Below are positions 13,179 through 20,205 of a stretch of 20,205 bases of DNA, piece by piece. The DNA comes from Schlegelella_A sp038258415. GTDB taxonomy: Bacteria > Pseudomonadota > Gammaproteobacteria > Burkholderiales > Burkholderiaceae_C. The DNA lies in NCBI GenBank assembly GCA_038258415.1, contig JBBSPY010000033.1, positions 1-20,205 of the forward strand, read 5' to 3'. A program made the translations under genes and the position numbers. Positions within the stretch are counted from its first letter, which is position 1, and the number at the start of each line of letters is the position of its first letter. Below the pieces are notes generated by a model. It was not told the origin of the DNA, ran no database searches, and worked only from the letters and a program-made list of their open reading frames with translations.

Positions 13179-13194
13179 CGTGACGGGTGTCACG
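13179..13194. promoter_or_regulatory. Perfect palindrome CGTGAC-GGGT-GTCACG
   Basis: Six-base arms with a four-base centre, in the 115-bp gap before the lipoprotein gene and about 70 bases before its start. Its size and symmetry suit an operator for a dimeric regulator, or a small RNA hairpin. No regulator can be named. Confidence 0.35.
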
Positions 13195-13263
13195 TCCGTT
13201 GCTCGATGCCGTGCGTCTGTCCCGTTAGGGTTCGCTCCTCATCTTCATTCCAGGGAGTGCCGC

Positions 13264-13773
13264 ATGACCCTTCGTCTCGTCGCCGTCATGGCGGGCGTCC
13301 TCGCGCTCTCGGGCTGCGCCAGCATCTTCAACGGCAAGACCCAGACGGTGACAATCCACAGCGTGCCGGTAGGCGCGACGGCGTCGGTCGTCAACAAGGC
13401 CGGCGAGAATGTTCACGTCGGCACGACGCCGGTGACGCTCACGCTCATGCGCGGCGCGGGCTACTTCAAGCCCGAGGTCTACACCGTGAGCCTCAGCAAG
13501 GACGGCTACGCGCGCAAGGACCTCACCATCACCGGCTCGCTGAGCGGCTGGTACATCGGCAACATCCTGTTCGGCGGGCTGATCGGCATGCTCGCCGTCG
13601 ACCCGGTCACCGGCGCGATGTACACGTTCCCCGAGTCGGTCAGCGGCACGCTCGATGCCAGCGCCAAGGTCTCGGGAGCTGCGCCCAGCCTCACGATCGT
13701 CTCGACCGAGAGCCTGACGCCAGAGCAGATGCAGCGGGCGACGCGGGTGGCGCCGGAGCGCGGCGAGTCCTGA
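13264..13773 (+). CDS. PEGA-like outer-membrane lipoprotein
   Basis: A 169-aa predicted lipoprotein. The signal peptide MTLRLVAVMAGVLALSGC has a clear lipobox (LSGC, acylated C18); the residues after it are Ala-Ser, without the inner-membrane Asp signal, so sorting to the outer membrane is expected. Residues about 30-90 look like a PEGA-type beta domain (SVPVGATASVV, GTTPVTLTL, VSLSKDGYARKDLTI). A hydrophobic Gly-rich stretch follows (GWYIGNILFGGLIGMLAVD then PVTGAMYTFPE, about residues 95-123), seen in a widespread family of small lipoproteins. The start has GGGAG eight bases upstream. It is not a known flagellar part; it is likely a separate transcription unit lying between flagellar operons. 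Confidence 0.85.
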   Translation: MTLRLVAVMAGVLALSGCASIFNGKTQTVTIHSVPVGATASVVNKAGENVHVGTTPVTLTLMRGAGYFKPEVYTVSLSKDGYARKDLTITGSLSGWYIGNILFGGLIGMLAVDPVTGAMYTFPESVSGTLDASAKVSGAAPSLTIVSTESLTPEQMQRATRVAPERGES

Positions 13774-13802
13774 TCCTGGGTGCGGGCCACTGACGGAGTC
13801 CG

Positions 13803-13816
13803 GCCGGCTCGCCGGC
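13803..13816. terminator. Possible bidirectional hairpin between lipoprotein gene and fliE
   Basis: GCCGG-CTCG-CCGGC in the 54-bp gap between two convergent genes. The stem is five pairs and neither side has a T tract, so termination is plausible by position only. Confidence 0.3.
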
Positions 13817-13827
13817 AGCCCTCGACG

Positions 13828-14157
13828 TCAGACCTGCATGCCCATGATGTCCGTGTAGGCCTGAACGAGCCGGTTGCGCACCTGCAGGGTCGCCTGGAAG
13901 CCGATCTGCGCCTTCTGCATCGAGACCATCGTCTGCTCCAGGCTGACGGTCGGGTTGTCGAGCTGCACCTCGCGGGTCAGCCGCGTCGCCTCGTTCTGCG
14001 CCTGGCTCACGCCGGCGAGCGCCTTGGAGAGCGTCTGCTGGAAGCCGGCCGCGGCTTCGGTGGCACCGGCCGGCTTCCTGAGCGGAACGCCGTCGGTGCC
14101 GAGGCCGGCCCGGGCGACCGCCTGGGCGAAATCGAAGGGCTTCAGGGTCACGTTCAT
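13828..14157 (-). CDS. fliE: FliE, MS-ring to rod junction protein
   Basis: FliE (109 aa) joins the MS ring to the proximal rod and is the first exported rod component. The C-terminal half carries the family pattern: VQLDNPTVSLEQTMVSMQKA, GFQATLQVRNRLVQAYTDIMGMQV. The N-terminus (MNVTLKPFDFAQ) and length match the family. It is divergent from fliF across a 108-bp gap, the same arrangement as in E. coli, and convergent with the lipoprotein gene. Confidence 0.96.
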   Translation of the reverse strand: MNVTLKPFDFAQAVARAGLGTDGVPLRKPAGATEAAAGFQQTLSKALAGVSQAQNEATRLTREVQLDNPTVSLEQTMVSMQKAQIGFQATLQVRNRLVQAYTDIMGMQV

Positions 14158-14214
14158 GGGAACAGGATCTTAGGGATCGGCCGGCCGCGCGGCGACGCGA
14201 ACTGACGAACCTTT

Positions 14215-14231
14215 GCCCGGCAATTCCGGGC
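14215..14231. promoter_or_regulatory. Inverted repeat GCCCGG-CAATT-CCGGGC in the fliE-fliF divergent gap
   Basis: Perfect six-base arms with a five-base centre, located between the divergent fliE and fliF starts. It could be an operator for both or a hairpin at the 5' end of fliF mRNA. Its right arm is part of a direct repeat AATTCCGGGC found at 14222-14231 and 14256-14265. Confidence 0.4.
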
Positions 14232-14255
14232 CATGCGGCGGGCACGGCCTCGAAT

Positions 14256-14265
14256 AATTCCGGGC
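14256..14265 (+). repeat. AATTCCGGGC direct repeat immediately before the fliF ATG
   Basis: The same decamer occurs at 14222-14231, one base before an in-frame ATG at 14233. Thus both candidate fliF starts have nearly the same upstream sequence and neither has a Shine-Dalgarno sequence. Confidence 0.5.
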
Positions 14266-16011
14266 ATGGACCAAGCCGTCGCCCTTGCACCTGCCCACGC
14301 CACTCAGCTCATGCCGCTGCCCGCTGGCTCGGCGCCGGCGCCGACGTTCACACTGCGCATGCAGGCCATGCCGGCGCGCAGCAAGGCGGCATTCGCCATC
14401 GGCGTCGCCGCGCTCGTCGCCGTGGTCGCCGCGATGACGATGTGGAGCTCGCGCGGCGACTACAAGGTGCTCTACGCCAACCTGTCCGACAAGGACGGCG
14501 GCGCGGTGGTGGCGCAGCTGTCGCAGATGAACGTGCCCTACCGCATGGCCGAAGGCGGCCAGGCGATCCTCGTGCCGGCCGACAAGGTGCACGACCTGCG
14601 CCTGAAGATGGCGACGGCCGGCCTGCCCAAGGGCGCCGTCTCGGGCTTCGAACTGATGGACACCGCCCGCTTCGGGCAGACGCAGTTCCAGGAGCGGCTC
14701 ACCTTCCAGCGCGGCCTCGAGGGCGAGCTCACGCGCTCGATCGGTTCGATCGCCGCCGTGCAGAGTGCACGCGTGCACCTCGCGCTGCCGAACCAGAACG
14801 GATTCTTCCGCGAGCAGCAGAAGCCGAGCGCGTCGGTGCTGCTCACGCTGCACCCCGGCCGCACGCTCGATCGCGCGCAGATCGCCGGCATCGTCCACCT
14901 CGTGTCGTCGAGCGTGCCGGAGATGAACCCGAAGGCCGTGAGCATCCTCGACCAGGGCGGGGCGCTGCTGACCGGCAACGAGGCGAAGGACGCCGGCCTC
15001 GACGCGCAGCAGCTCCAGTACGTGAACCAGGTCGAGTCGGGATACGCGAAGCGCATCCGCGAGCTGCTCGAGCCGGTGGTCGGCGCCGACAACCTGCGCG
15101 CCACCGTCACCGCCGACATCGACTTCTCGCAGACCGAGGCGACGTCTGAAGAATTCAAGCCCAACCAGGGCACCGACGCGAGCATCTCGATCCGCAGCCA
15201 GCAGACGAGCGACGCCGGAGCCGGCTCCGGCGCGAACGGCGGCGCGCCGTCGGGCGTGCCGGGTGCCACCTCGAACCAGCCGCCGGTCGCGGCGACCGCG
15301 CCCCTCACCGGCGCCTCGCAGCCGCTCCAGGGCGCGCCGGTGTCGACGGCGAACGCAGGTGCGGGCGGCGGTGGTCGCCGCGAGGCCGTCACGAACTACG
15401 AGGTCGACAAGACCGTGCGCGTCACCAAGAGCGCCACCGGCAACGTCAAGCGGCTCAACGCGGCGATCGTCGTCAACCACAAGAGCGTCGCCGATTCCAA
15501 GGGCAAGACGACCCAGCAGCCGCTCACGACCGACGAGCTCGACAAGCTCACCGCCCTCGCCCGCGAGGCGATCGGCTTCTCGAAGGAGCGCGGGGACTCG
15601 GTCAAGGTCGTCAACGCGCCGTTCAAGGTCGAGCCGATCGTCAACGCCGACGTGCCGTTTTGGAAGAGCCCGGAGCTGATCGACCTCGTTCGCGCCGCGG
15701 CGATTCCGGCCGGTCTCGCCGTGGTCGCCGTGCTGGTCTTCTTCGGACTGATGCGACCTGCGGTGAGGACCGCGTTCGCGCCGCAGGCACCCGCGACCTC
15801 CGCACTGCCCGCTCCGGGCCAGCGCCTCGACGCCGTGGTCGGCGGTCGCGGCGAGGACGGCGATGGTCGAACGTTCGACGCCACGCCCGCGCTTGCGGCG
15901 CCGGCCTGGATGAAACAGCTCGAGGGCGCGCGCGCCCTCGCCAGGGACAACCCGGCGGCGGTCGCCGGGATCGTCCGCACGTGGGTCAGCGGCCAACAGG
16001 TCGCGGCCTGA
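14266..16011 (+). CDS. fliF: FliF, flagellar MS-ring protein
   Basis: FliF (581 aa) builds the MS ring in the inner membrane, the base for the C ring and export apparatus. The first membrane helix is at about residues 41-60 (AAFAIGVAALVAVVAAMTMW), followed by the ring-building domain (YKVLYANLSDKDGG, GFELMDTARFGQTQFQE, ARVHLALP). A low-complexity Gly/Ala/Ser/Pro region follows (about 310-375). The second membrane helix is at about residues 474-496. The C-terminal FliG-binding helix reads LARDNPAAVAGIVRTWV. The start at 14266 fits family length; 14233 is an in-frame alternative adding 11 residues. It begins an operon fliFGHIJK with short gaps. Confidence 0.97.
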   Translation: MDQAVALAPAHATQLMPLPAGSAPAPTFTLRMQAMPARSKAAFAIGVAALVAVVAAMTMWSSRGDYKVLYANLSDKDGGAVVAQLSQMNVPYRMAEGGQAILVPADKVHDLRLKMATAGLPKGAVSGFELMDTARFGQTQFQERLTFQRGLEGELTRSIGSIAAVQSARVHLALPNQNGFFREQQKPSASVLLTLHPGRTLDRAQIAGIVHLVSSSVPEMNPKAVSILDQGGALLTGNEAKDAGLDAQQLQYVNQVESGYAKRIRELLEPVVGADNLRATVTADIDFSQTEATSEEFKPNQGTDASISIRSQQTSDAGAGSGANGGAPSGVPGATSNQPPVAATAPLTGASQPLQGAPVSTANAGAGGGGRREAVTNYEVDKTVRVTKSATGNVKRLNAAIVVNHKSVADSKGKTTQQPLTTDELDKLTALAREAIGFSKERGDSVKVVNAPFKVEPIVNADVPFWKSPELIDLVRAAAIPAGLAVVAVLVFFGLMRPAVRTAFAPQAPATSALPAPGQRLDAVVGGRGEDGDGRTFDATPALAAPAWMKQLEGARALARDNPAAVAGIVRTWVSGQQVAA

Positions 16012-16042
16012 GCCGGCAGCTTCGACGAAGGCAGACACCGCG

Positions 16043-17038
16043 ATGGACGACACCGGCCTGGAAGACTCCGCGATCCTCCTCATGTCGCTTGGCGAGGAGG
16101 AGGCCGCCGGCGTGTTCCGCCACCTCTCGCCGCGCGAGGTGCAGAGCCTCGGCGAGGCGATCGCGCGCATGAAGAGCGTGCCGCACGAGCGGCTCGACAA
16201 CGTCCTCGCGAAGTTCGTCGACGTGGCGTCGAAGGAAAGCGGCGTCGTCTCCGACACCGGCGCCTACGTCAAGAACGTGCTGAGGAAGGCGCTCGACGAG
16301 GACAAGGCCAACCTGCTGATCGACCGCATCCTGCAGAACGGCGACATCTCCGGCATCGAGGGACTCAAGTGGATGGACGCCGGCGCGATCGCCGAGATGC
16401 TGCGCCACGAGCATCCGCAGATCGTCGCGGCGGTGCTCGTCCACCTCGACTCGGAGCAGTCGTCGGCGGTGCTCAAGAGCTTTGCCGAGCGGCAGCGCAA
16501 CGAAGTGCTCGTTCGCGTCGCGACGATCGACGGCATCCAGCCGTCGGCGCTGAAGGACCTCAACGAGGTGATGGGGCGTCTTCTCTCGGGCAGCGAGCAG
16601 GCGAAGAAGTCCGGGCTCGGCGGCGTCAAGGCCGCGGCCGAGATGATCAACCGCCTCGGCACCGCCTACGAGACGTCGGCGCTCGACTTCATTCGCGAGG
16701 CCGACAACGAGCTCGCGCAACAGATCATGGACAACCTGTTCACCTTCGACGACCTCGACCGCGTCGACGACCGCGGCCTGCAGGCGCTGCTGAAGGAGGT
16801 GCAGACCGAATCGCTCGTGATCGCCCTCAAGGGTGCAAAGCCCGAGCTCCGCGAGCGCTTCTTCAAGAACATGAGCACGCGCGCCGCCGAAACGCTGCGC
16901 GAGGAGCTCGACTCGCGCGGCCCGGTGCGAGTCGCCGAGGTCGAGGCCGAGCAGAAGGAACTCCTCAAGACGGTGCGACGGCTCGCCGAGGAAGGCCAGC
17001 TCACGCTCTCGGGCGGCAAGGGCGAGGACTTCGTCTGA
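16043..17038 (+). CDS. fliG: FliG, flagellar motor switch protein
   Basis: FliG (331 aa, the same length as in E. coli) is the C-ring protein that takes torque from MotA and sets rotation direction. The N-terminal domain binds FliF; the middle domain has the EHPQ motif at residues 123-126. The C-terminal torque helix has charges K263, R280, E287, E288 and R296, one position offset from E. coli K264, R281, D288, D289 and R297, with Glu for Asp. The start is supported by a GAAGG sequence about ten bases upstream. It follows fliF by 31 bases. Confidence 0.98.
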   Translation: MDDTGLEDSAILLMSLGEEEAAGVFRHLSPREVQSLGEAIARMKSVPHERLDNVLAKFVDVASKESGVVSDTGAYVKNVLRKALDEDKANLLIDRILQNGDISGIEGLKWMDAGAIAEMLRHEHPQIVAAVLVHLDSEQSSAVLKSFAERQRNEVLVRVATIDGIQPSALKDLNEVMGRLLSGSEQAKKSGLGGVKAAAEMINRLGTAYETSALDFIREADNELAQQIMDNLFTFDDLDRVDDRGLQALLKEVQTESLVIALKGAKPELRERFFKNMSTRAAETLREELDSRGPVRVAEVEAEQKELLKTVRRLAEEGQLTLSGGKGEDFV

Positions 17039-17041
17039 CCC

Positions 17042-17827
17042 ATGGGAGCCGCAGCCAAGCCCCGCCAGGTGCCACCGCCGCCCGACAGCAGCGGCGCCAA
17101 GGCGCATCCCTACACCCGCTTCATCCCGCGCGAGGAGCTCGCCGGCTTCGAAGCGTGGGCGCTCGGAGACATCTCCGGTGACGACGTGGCATCGGTCGGA
17201 GGCGAGTTGTTCGGCGAACTCTCGGGCACCGCGGCGTTCGGAGCGCGCATGCGCGTCGAACCCGAGCCGCCTCCCGTCGACCCGGCCGAGCTGGTGGCGC
17301 AGCAGCTGCGCGCCGCACGCCAGGCCGGCTACCAGGACGGCTACCGCGACGGCCTGGTCGCCCTCGAGGGATTCAAGCAGACCTTCGCGGCACAGACCAC
17401 GGCGCAGATCGGCACGCTGGTCGCCTCGCTCGGCCGCGAGCTCGACGCCCTGCAGCAGGATCTGGCGGCGAACGTCGCCCGCGTCGCCACCGCGCTGGCG
17501 CGCCGGGTCGTTCGCAGCGAACTCGCGACCGAGCCGGAGCGGGTGGCCAAGGTCGCCGGCGAGGCGGTCGACGCGCTGCTCCTGTCGGCCCGGCACATCG
17601 TCGTGCGCGTGCATCCCGACGACGCCGCGCTCGTCGCGGCCGGCGCTGCCGAGACGATGACCGCGCGCGGCGCGCGGCTCGTCGCCGATCCGGCCATCGA
17701 GCGCGGCGGCTGCCGCGTCGAGTCGGACATCGGCGGCGTCGAGGCGCAGGTCGGCGAGCGCTGGCGGCAGGCGGCCGCGTCGCGCGGCGGCACGGCGCCG
17801 TGGCGCCGCGAGGACGACGATGCCTGA
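17042..17827 (+). CDS. fliH: FliH, flagellar export ATPase regulator
   Basis: FliH (261 aa) dimerises, holds FliI at the C ring and regulates its ATPase. The N-terminal part includes TRFIPREELAGFEAWALGD, and residues 96-104 have the glycine repeat GYQDGYRDG typical of FliH helices. The C-terminal domain (about 130-250) has ALARRVVRSEL and DPAIERGGCRVES, conserved in FliH/YscL. It begins three bases after the fliG stop without a clear Shine-Dalgarno sequence, and overlaps fliI by eight bases; both suggest coupled translation. Confidence 0.95.
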   Translation: MGAAAKPRQVPPPPDSSGAKAHPYTRFIPREELAGFEAWALGDISGDDVASVGGELFGELSGTAAFGARMRVEPEPPPVDPAELVAQQLRAARQAGYQDGYRDGLVALEGFKQTFAAQTTAQIGTLVASLGRELDALQQDLAANVARVATALARRVVRSELATEPERVAKVAGEAVDALLLSARHIVVRVHPDDAALVAAGAAETMTARGARLVADPAIERGGCRVESDIGGVEAQVGERWRQAAASRGGTAPWRREDDDA

Positions 17828-19277
17828 CGCCGCCGCTCCCGCCGAGAACAGCACCTCCGTGCGCGCGACCTGGTCGCGCTACCTCGGCGACCTCGAGCGC
17901 TTCGCAGCCGATGCGAGCCCGCTCGAGACCTACGGCCGGCTGGTCCGCGTGACCGGGCTGGTGCTCGAGGCCTCGGGCGTTCGCGTTCCCGTCGGCTCGG
18001 TATGCGAGATCCGCGCCGAGGATGCGGCGCCCAGCGCGCCGCCGGTGCTCGCCGAGGTGGTCGGCTTCGCCGGCGACCGCGCCTACCTGATGCCCACGGG
18101 CGACATCCATGGCCTGGCCAGCGGCGCCATCGTCAAGCCGCGACCCTCTCCGGTGGTGCCGATGCGCCTCGGCGCCGCGCGACATCCGTGGCGACGCAAC
18201 GTCGACCGCACGCTGCACCTGCCGGTCGGCGACGGCCTGCTGGGCCGCGTCGTCGATTCGCACGGCCAGCCGATGGACCGCAAGGGGCCGCTCGCAGGCC
18301 ACGTGCACGACGAACCGCTGACGCGCCGCGCCATCAACGCGATGGACCGCGAGCCGATCCGCCGCCCGCTCGACACCGGCGTGCGCGCGATCAACGCGAT
18401 GCTCACCGTCGGCCGCGGCCAGCGCATCGGCCTGTTCGCCGGCACCGGCGTGGGCAAGAGCGTCCTGCTCGGCATGATGGCGCGCTACACGGAGGCCGAC
18501 GTGATCGTCGTCGGCCTGATCGGCGAACGCGGCCGCGAGGTCAAGGAATTCATCGAGGACATCCTCGGCGACGAAGGTCTGGCGCGATCGGTCGTCGTCG
18601 CCGCGCCGGCCGACGCGCCACCGCTGGTTCGCATGCAGGGCGCGAACTACGCGACCGTGATCGCCGAGCACTTCCGCGACCGCGGGCTCAACGTGCTGCT
18701 GCTCATGGATTCGCTCACACGGTATGCGATGGCGCAGCGCGAGATCGCGCTGGCCATCGGCGAGCCGCCCGCGACCCGCGGCTACCCGCCGAGCTGCTTC
18801 GCCAAGCTGCCGCAACTCGTCGAGCGCAGCGGCAACGGCAAGGCCGCAGACCAGGACGGCGGCGGCGGCTCGATCACGGCGTTCTACACGGTGCTCTCCG
18901 AGGGCGACGACCCGAACGACCCGATCGCCGATGCGGCGCGCGGCATCCTCGACGGCCACATCGTCCTCTCGCGCGAGCTCGCCGAGGCCGGCCACTACCC
19001 GGCGATCGACATCGAGCGCTCGATCTCGCGGGTGATGACGAACGTCGCCGACGCGTCTCATCTCGACGCCGCCCGTCGTTTCCGCCAGCTGCACGCGAGG
19101 CACCAGAAAGCGCGCGACCTGATCCAGCTCGGCGCCTACACGCCCGGCGTCGACCCCGACCTCGACCTCGCCGTGCGGCTGCACGACGACATGACGCGCC
19201 TGCTCCAGCAGGACCAGGCCGAGCCGGCGCGGCTGGCCGACAGCGTCGCCCACCTGCAGGCGCTGCTCTCGTCCTGA
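17820..19277 (+). CDS. fliI: FliI, flagellar export ATPase
   Basis: FliI (485 aa) is the hexameric ATPase of the export apparatus, related to F1 beta. Walker A is GTGVGKS at residues 208-214 and Walker B ends at D297 (LLLMDS). The catalytic glutamate region GLIGERGREVKEF and the conserved SLTRYAMAQREI and GYPPSCFAKLPQLVERSG are present. It is slightly longer than E. coli FliI (457 aa), mainly at the N-terminus. The ATG overlaps the end of fliH. It shares features with virulence ATPases, but the fliH/fliJ neighbours settle the flagellar role. Confidence 0.98.
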   Translation: MPDAAAPAENSTSVRATWSRYLGDLERFAADASPLETYGRLVRVTGLVLEASGVRVPVGSVCEIRAEDAAPSAPPVLAEVVGFAGDRAYLMPTGDIHGLASGAIVKPRPSPVVPMRLGAARHPWRRNVDRTLHLPVGDGLLGRVVDSHGQPMDRKGPLAGHVHDEPLTRRAINAMDREPIRRPLDTGVRAINAMLTVGRGQRIGLFAGTGVGKSVLLGMMARYTEADVIVVGLIGERGREVKEFIEDILGDEGLARSVVVAAPADAPPLVRMQGANYATVIAEHFRDRGLNVLLLMDSLTRYAMAQREIALAIGEPPATRGYPPSCFAKLPQLVERSGNGKAADQDGGGGSITAFYTVLSEGDDPNDPIADAARGILDGHIVLSRELAEAGHYPAIDIERSISRVMTNVADASHLDAARRFRQLHARHQKARDLIQLGAYTPGVDPDLDLAVRLHDDMTRLLQQDQAEPARLADSVAHLQALLSS

Positions 19278-19317
19278 CGGGGCGCTCCGACGACCCATCC
19301 TCCATCCGACCACCACC

Positions 19318-19788
19318 ATGACCGACGACCTGCACACCGTTCGCCTGCTCCTCGAGCAGGCCGAGGCACGACGCGACGAAGCGATCGCCGAGCAGCTGCG
19401 CCTCGAGGCGGCGCGACGCGACGCCGAGTCGCAGGCCGATCAGCTCGCGCTGTACCGGCGAGAGTACGAGCAGCGCTGGCAGGCGCAGTTCTGCCAGACC
19501 GGCCAGATCGAGCTGGTTCGCTGCTACCAGGGCTTCGTGACGAAGCTCACGCATGCGGTCGAGCAGCAGCAGCGCGTCGCGGCGCATACGGCGACGCAGG
19601 TCGAGCGGGCAGCAGCGATCGCGCGCGGCCACGACGCCCGTGCGACCGCGCTGACGCGGCTGGTCGAGCGGCGGTTGCGCGAGCGCGGCGTGCATGTGGC
19701 ACGACGCGAGCAGCAACAGACCGACGAACACGCGGCCCGCGCGGGCTGGCAGGCCCGCAACGCCGCAGCAGCAGCGGAGATGGCATGA
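19318..19788 (+). CDS. fliJ: FliJ, export apparatus chaperone-escort protein
   Basis: A 156-aa protein, almost wholly charged helices, expected to form an antiparallel coiled coil that sits in the FliI ring like the gamma stalk of F1 and escorts chaperones. Features are LLEQAEARRDEA at the start, YRREYEQRWQAQ near residue 50, and Gln/Ala/Arg-rich helices to the end. Sequence conservation of FliJ is low; position between fliI and fliK and the coiled-coil form support it. It overlaps the next gene by four bases (ATGA). Confidence 0.9.
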   Translation: MTDDLHTVRLLLEQAEARRDEAIAEQLRLEAARRDAESQADQLALYRREYEQRWQAQFCQTGQIELVRCYQGFVTKLTHAVEQQQRVAAHTATQVERAAAIARGHDARATALTRLVERRLRERGVHVARREQQQTDEHAARAGWQARNAAAAAEMA

Positions 19789-20205
19789 CGGCGGGCTCGG
19801 TGCTCACCGGCATCGCGCCGCCGACGCGGCTGGTCGGCCCGCCGACGCCGGCTCGCGAACCGGAGCGGAACCCGTCTCCGGACAAGGGCAGCGTCGCGCC
19901 ACCGCCGAAGCAGCCGTTCTCGACATGGCTGCGCGAGACCCAGGCACGCAGCGCGGGGCACGACACGATGGCGGCGGCCCGGCCGCGCGACGACGACGGC
20001 GAGCGCACCGCCACGGATGCGAACGTTCCGAACGACCCGAACGAAGCGGGCCCGGCGCCGACCGCGGCCCACGTGATCGCGCCCAAGCCGCGCGCTGTGC
20101 TTCCAGGGCGCGGCGACAGATCGGCTGCGAAGGCTGCCGACGCCGATGCCGCGTCCCGAACTGCCGATGCGGCCCGGACCGATGCCGAGGCGCACGACGC
20201 TGCCG
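19785..20205 (+). CDS. fliK: Probable FliK, hook-length control protein (N-terminal part, cut by window edge)
   Basis: The first 140 codons of a protein starting four bases inside fliJ. The visible part is disordered and rich in Pro, Ala, Asp and Arg, with one hydrophobic patch (KQPFSTWLRETQ near residues 43-54). FliK N-terminal halves are typically low in complexity like this, and fliK normally follows fliJ. The diagnostic C-terminal domain that contacts FlhB is outside the window, so the name relies mainly on order. Confidence 0.75.
   Translation, partial: MTAGSVLTGIAPPTRLVGPPTPAREPERNPSPDKGSVAPPPKQPFSTWLRETQARSAGHDTMAAARPRDDDGERTATDANVPNDPNEAGPAPTAAHVIAPKPRAVLPGRGDRSAAKAADADAASRTADAARTDAEAHDAA

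Noticed and set aside
14220..14233. Sigma-54-like TGGCCCG / TTGC on the minus strand before fliE
   Set aside because: The GG-to-GC distance is 9 instead of the required 10 bases, and a locus governed by FlhDC is not expected to use sigma-54 here.

Overview
The window is a large flagellar locus from a high-GC betaproteobacterium, most likely Burkholderiales. The evidence is an FlhD/FlhC master regulator pair (used by beta- and gammaproteobacteria), two flagellins, an order of motA-motB-cheY-flhB-flhA, and a fliE gene divergent from fliFGHIJK. Genus-level assignment is not possible by eye. No mobile element, CRISPR array, tRNA or rRNA was seen.

Layout. Bases 1-6034 are on the minus strand. Reading in the direction of transcription they carry flhD and flhC (master regulator), a 234-bp intergenic region rich in RNA signals, motA, motB, a cheY-like receiver, flhB, and flhA, which runs off the left edge. 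Bases 6035-6553 are a divergent regulatory region. Bases 6554-13773 are on the plus strand: two tandem flagellins (fliC1, fliC2), the cap fliD, chaperones fliS and fliT, a YcgR-like PilZ protein, an unknown 68-residue protein and a PEGA-like lipoprotein. fliE (13828-14157) is on the minus strand. From 14266 to the right edge the plus strand carries fliF, fliG, fliH, fliI, fliJ and the start of fliK.

Function. The genes cover regulation (FlhDC), MS ring and switch (FliE, FliF, FliG), type III export (FlhA, FlhB, FliH, FliI, FliJ, FliK), stator (MotA, MotB), filament, cap and chaperones (FliC, FliD, FliS, FliT), and control of rotation (CheY-like, YcgR-like). Late genes carry sigma-28 promoters with a local consensus of TCAAG or TAAAG at -35, an 11-12 bp spacer and GCCGATAA-like -10. 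They lie before motA, fliC1 (two in tandem), fliD and fliS.

Most interesting point. Between flhC and motA a further sigma-28-type promoter (5120-5146) is followed by a pyrimidine-rich stretch containing UCUCCUCC, a perfect 7-bp hairpin, and a strong intrinsic terminator with a UUCG loop and a U tract. This has the form of a sigma-28-dependent small RNA of about 77 nt, in the same place as the enterobacterial MotR sRNA. Other points are a leader ORF that ends on the fliC1 ribosome binding site, a short element shared by three intergenic regions, and the small unknown gene in the cap/chaperone operon.
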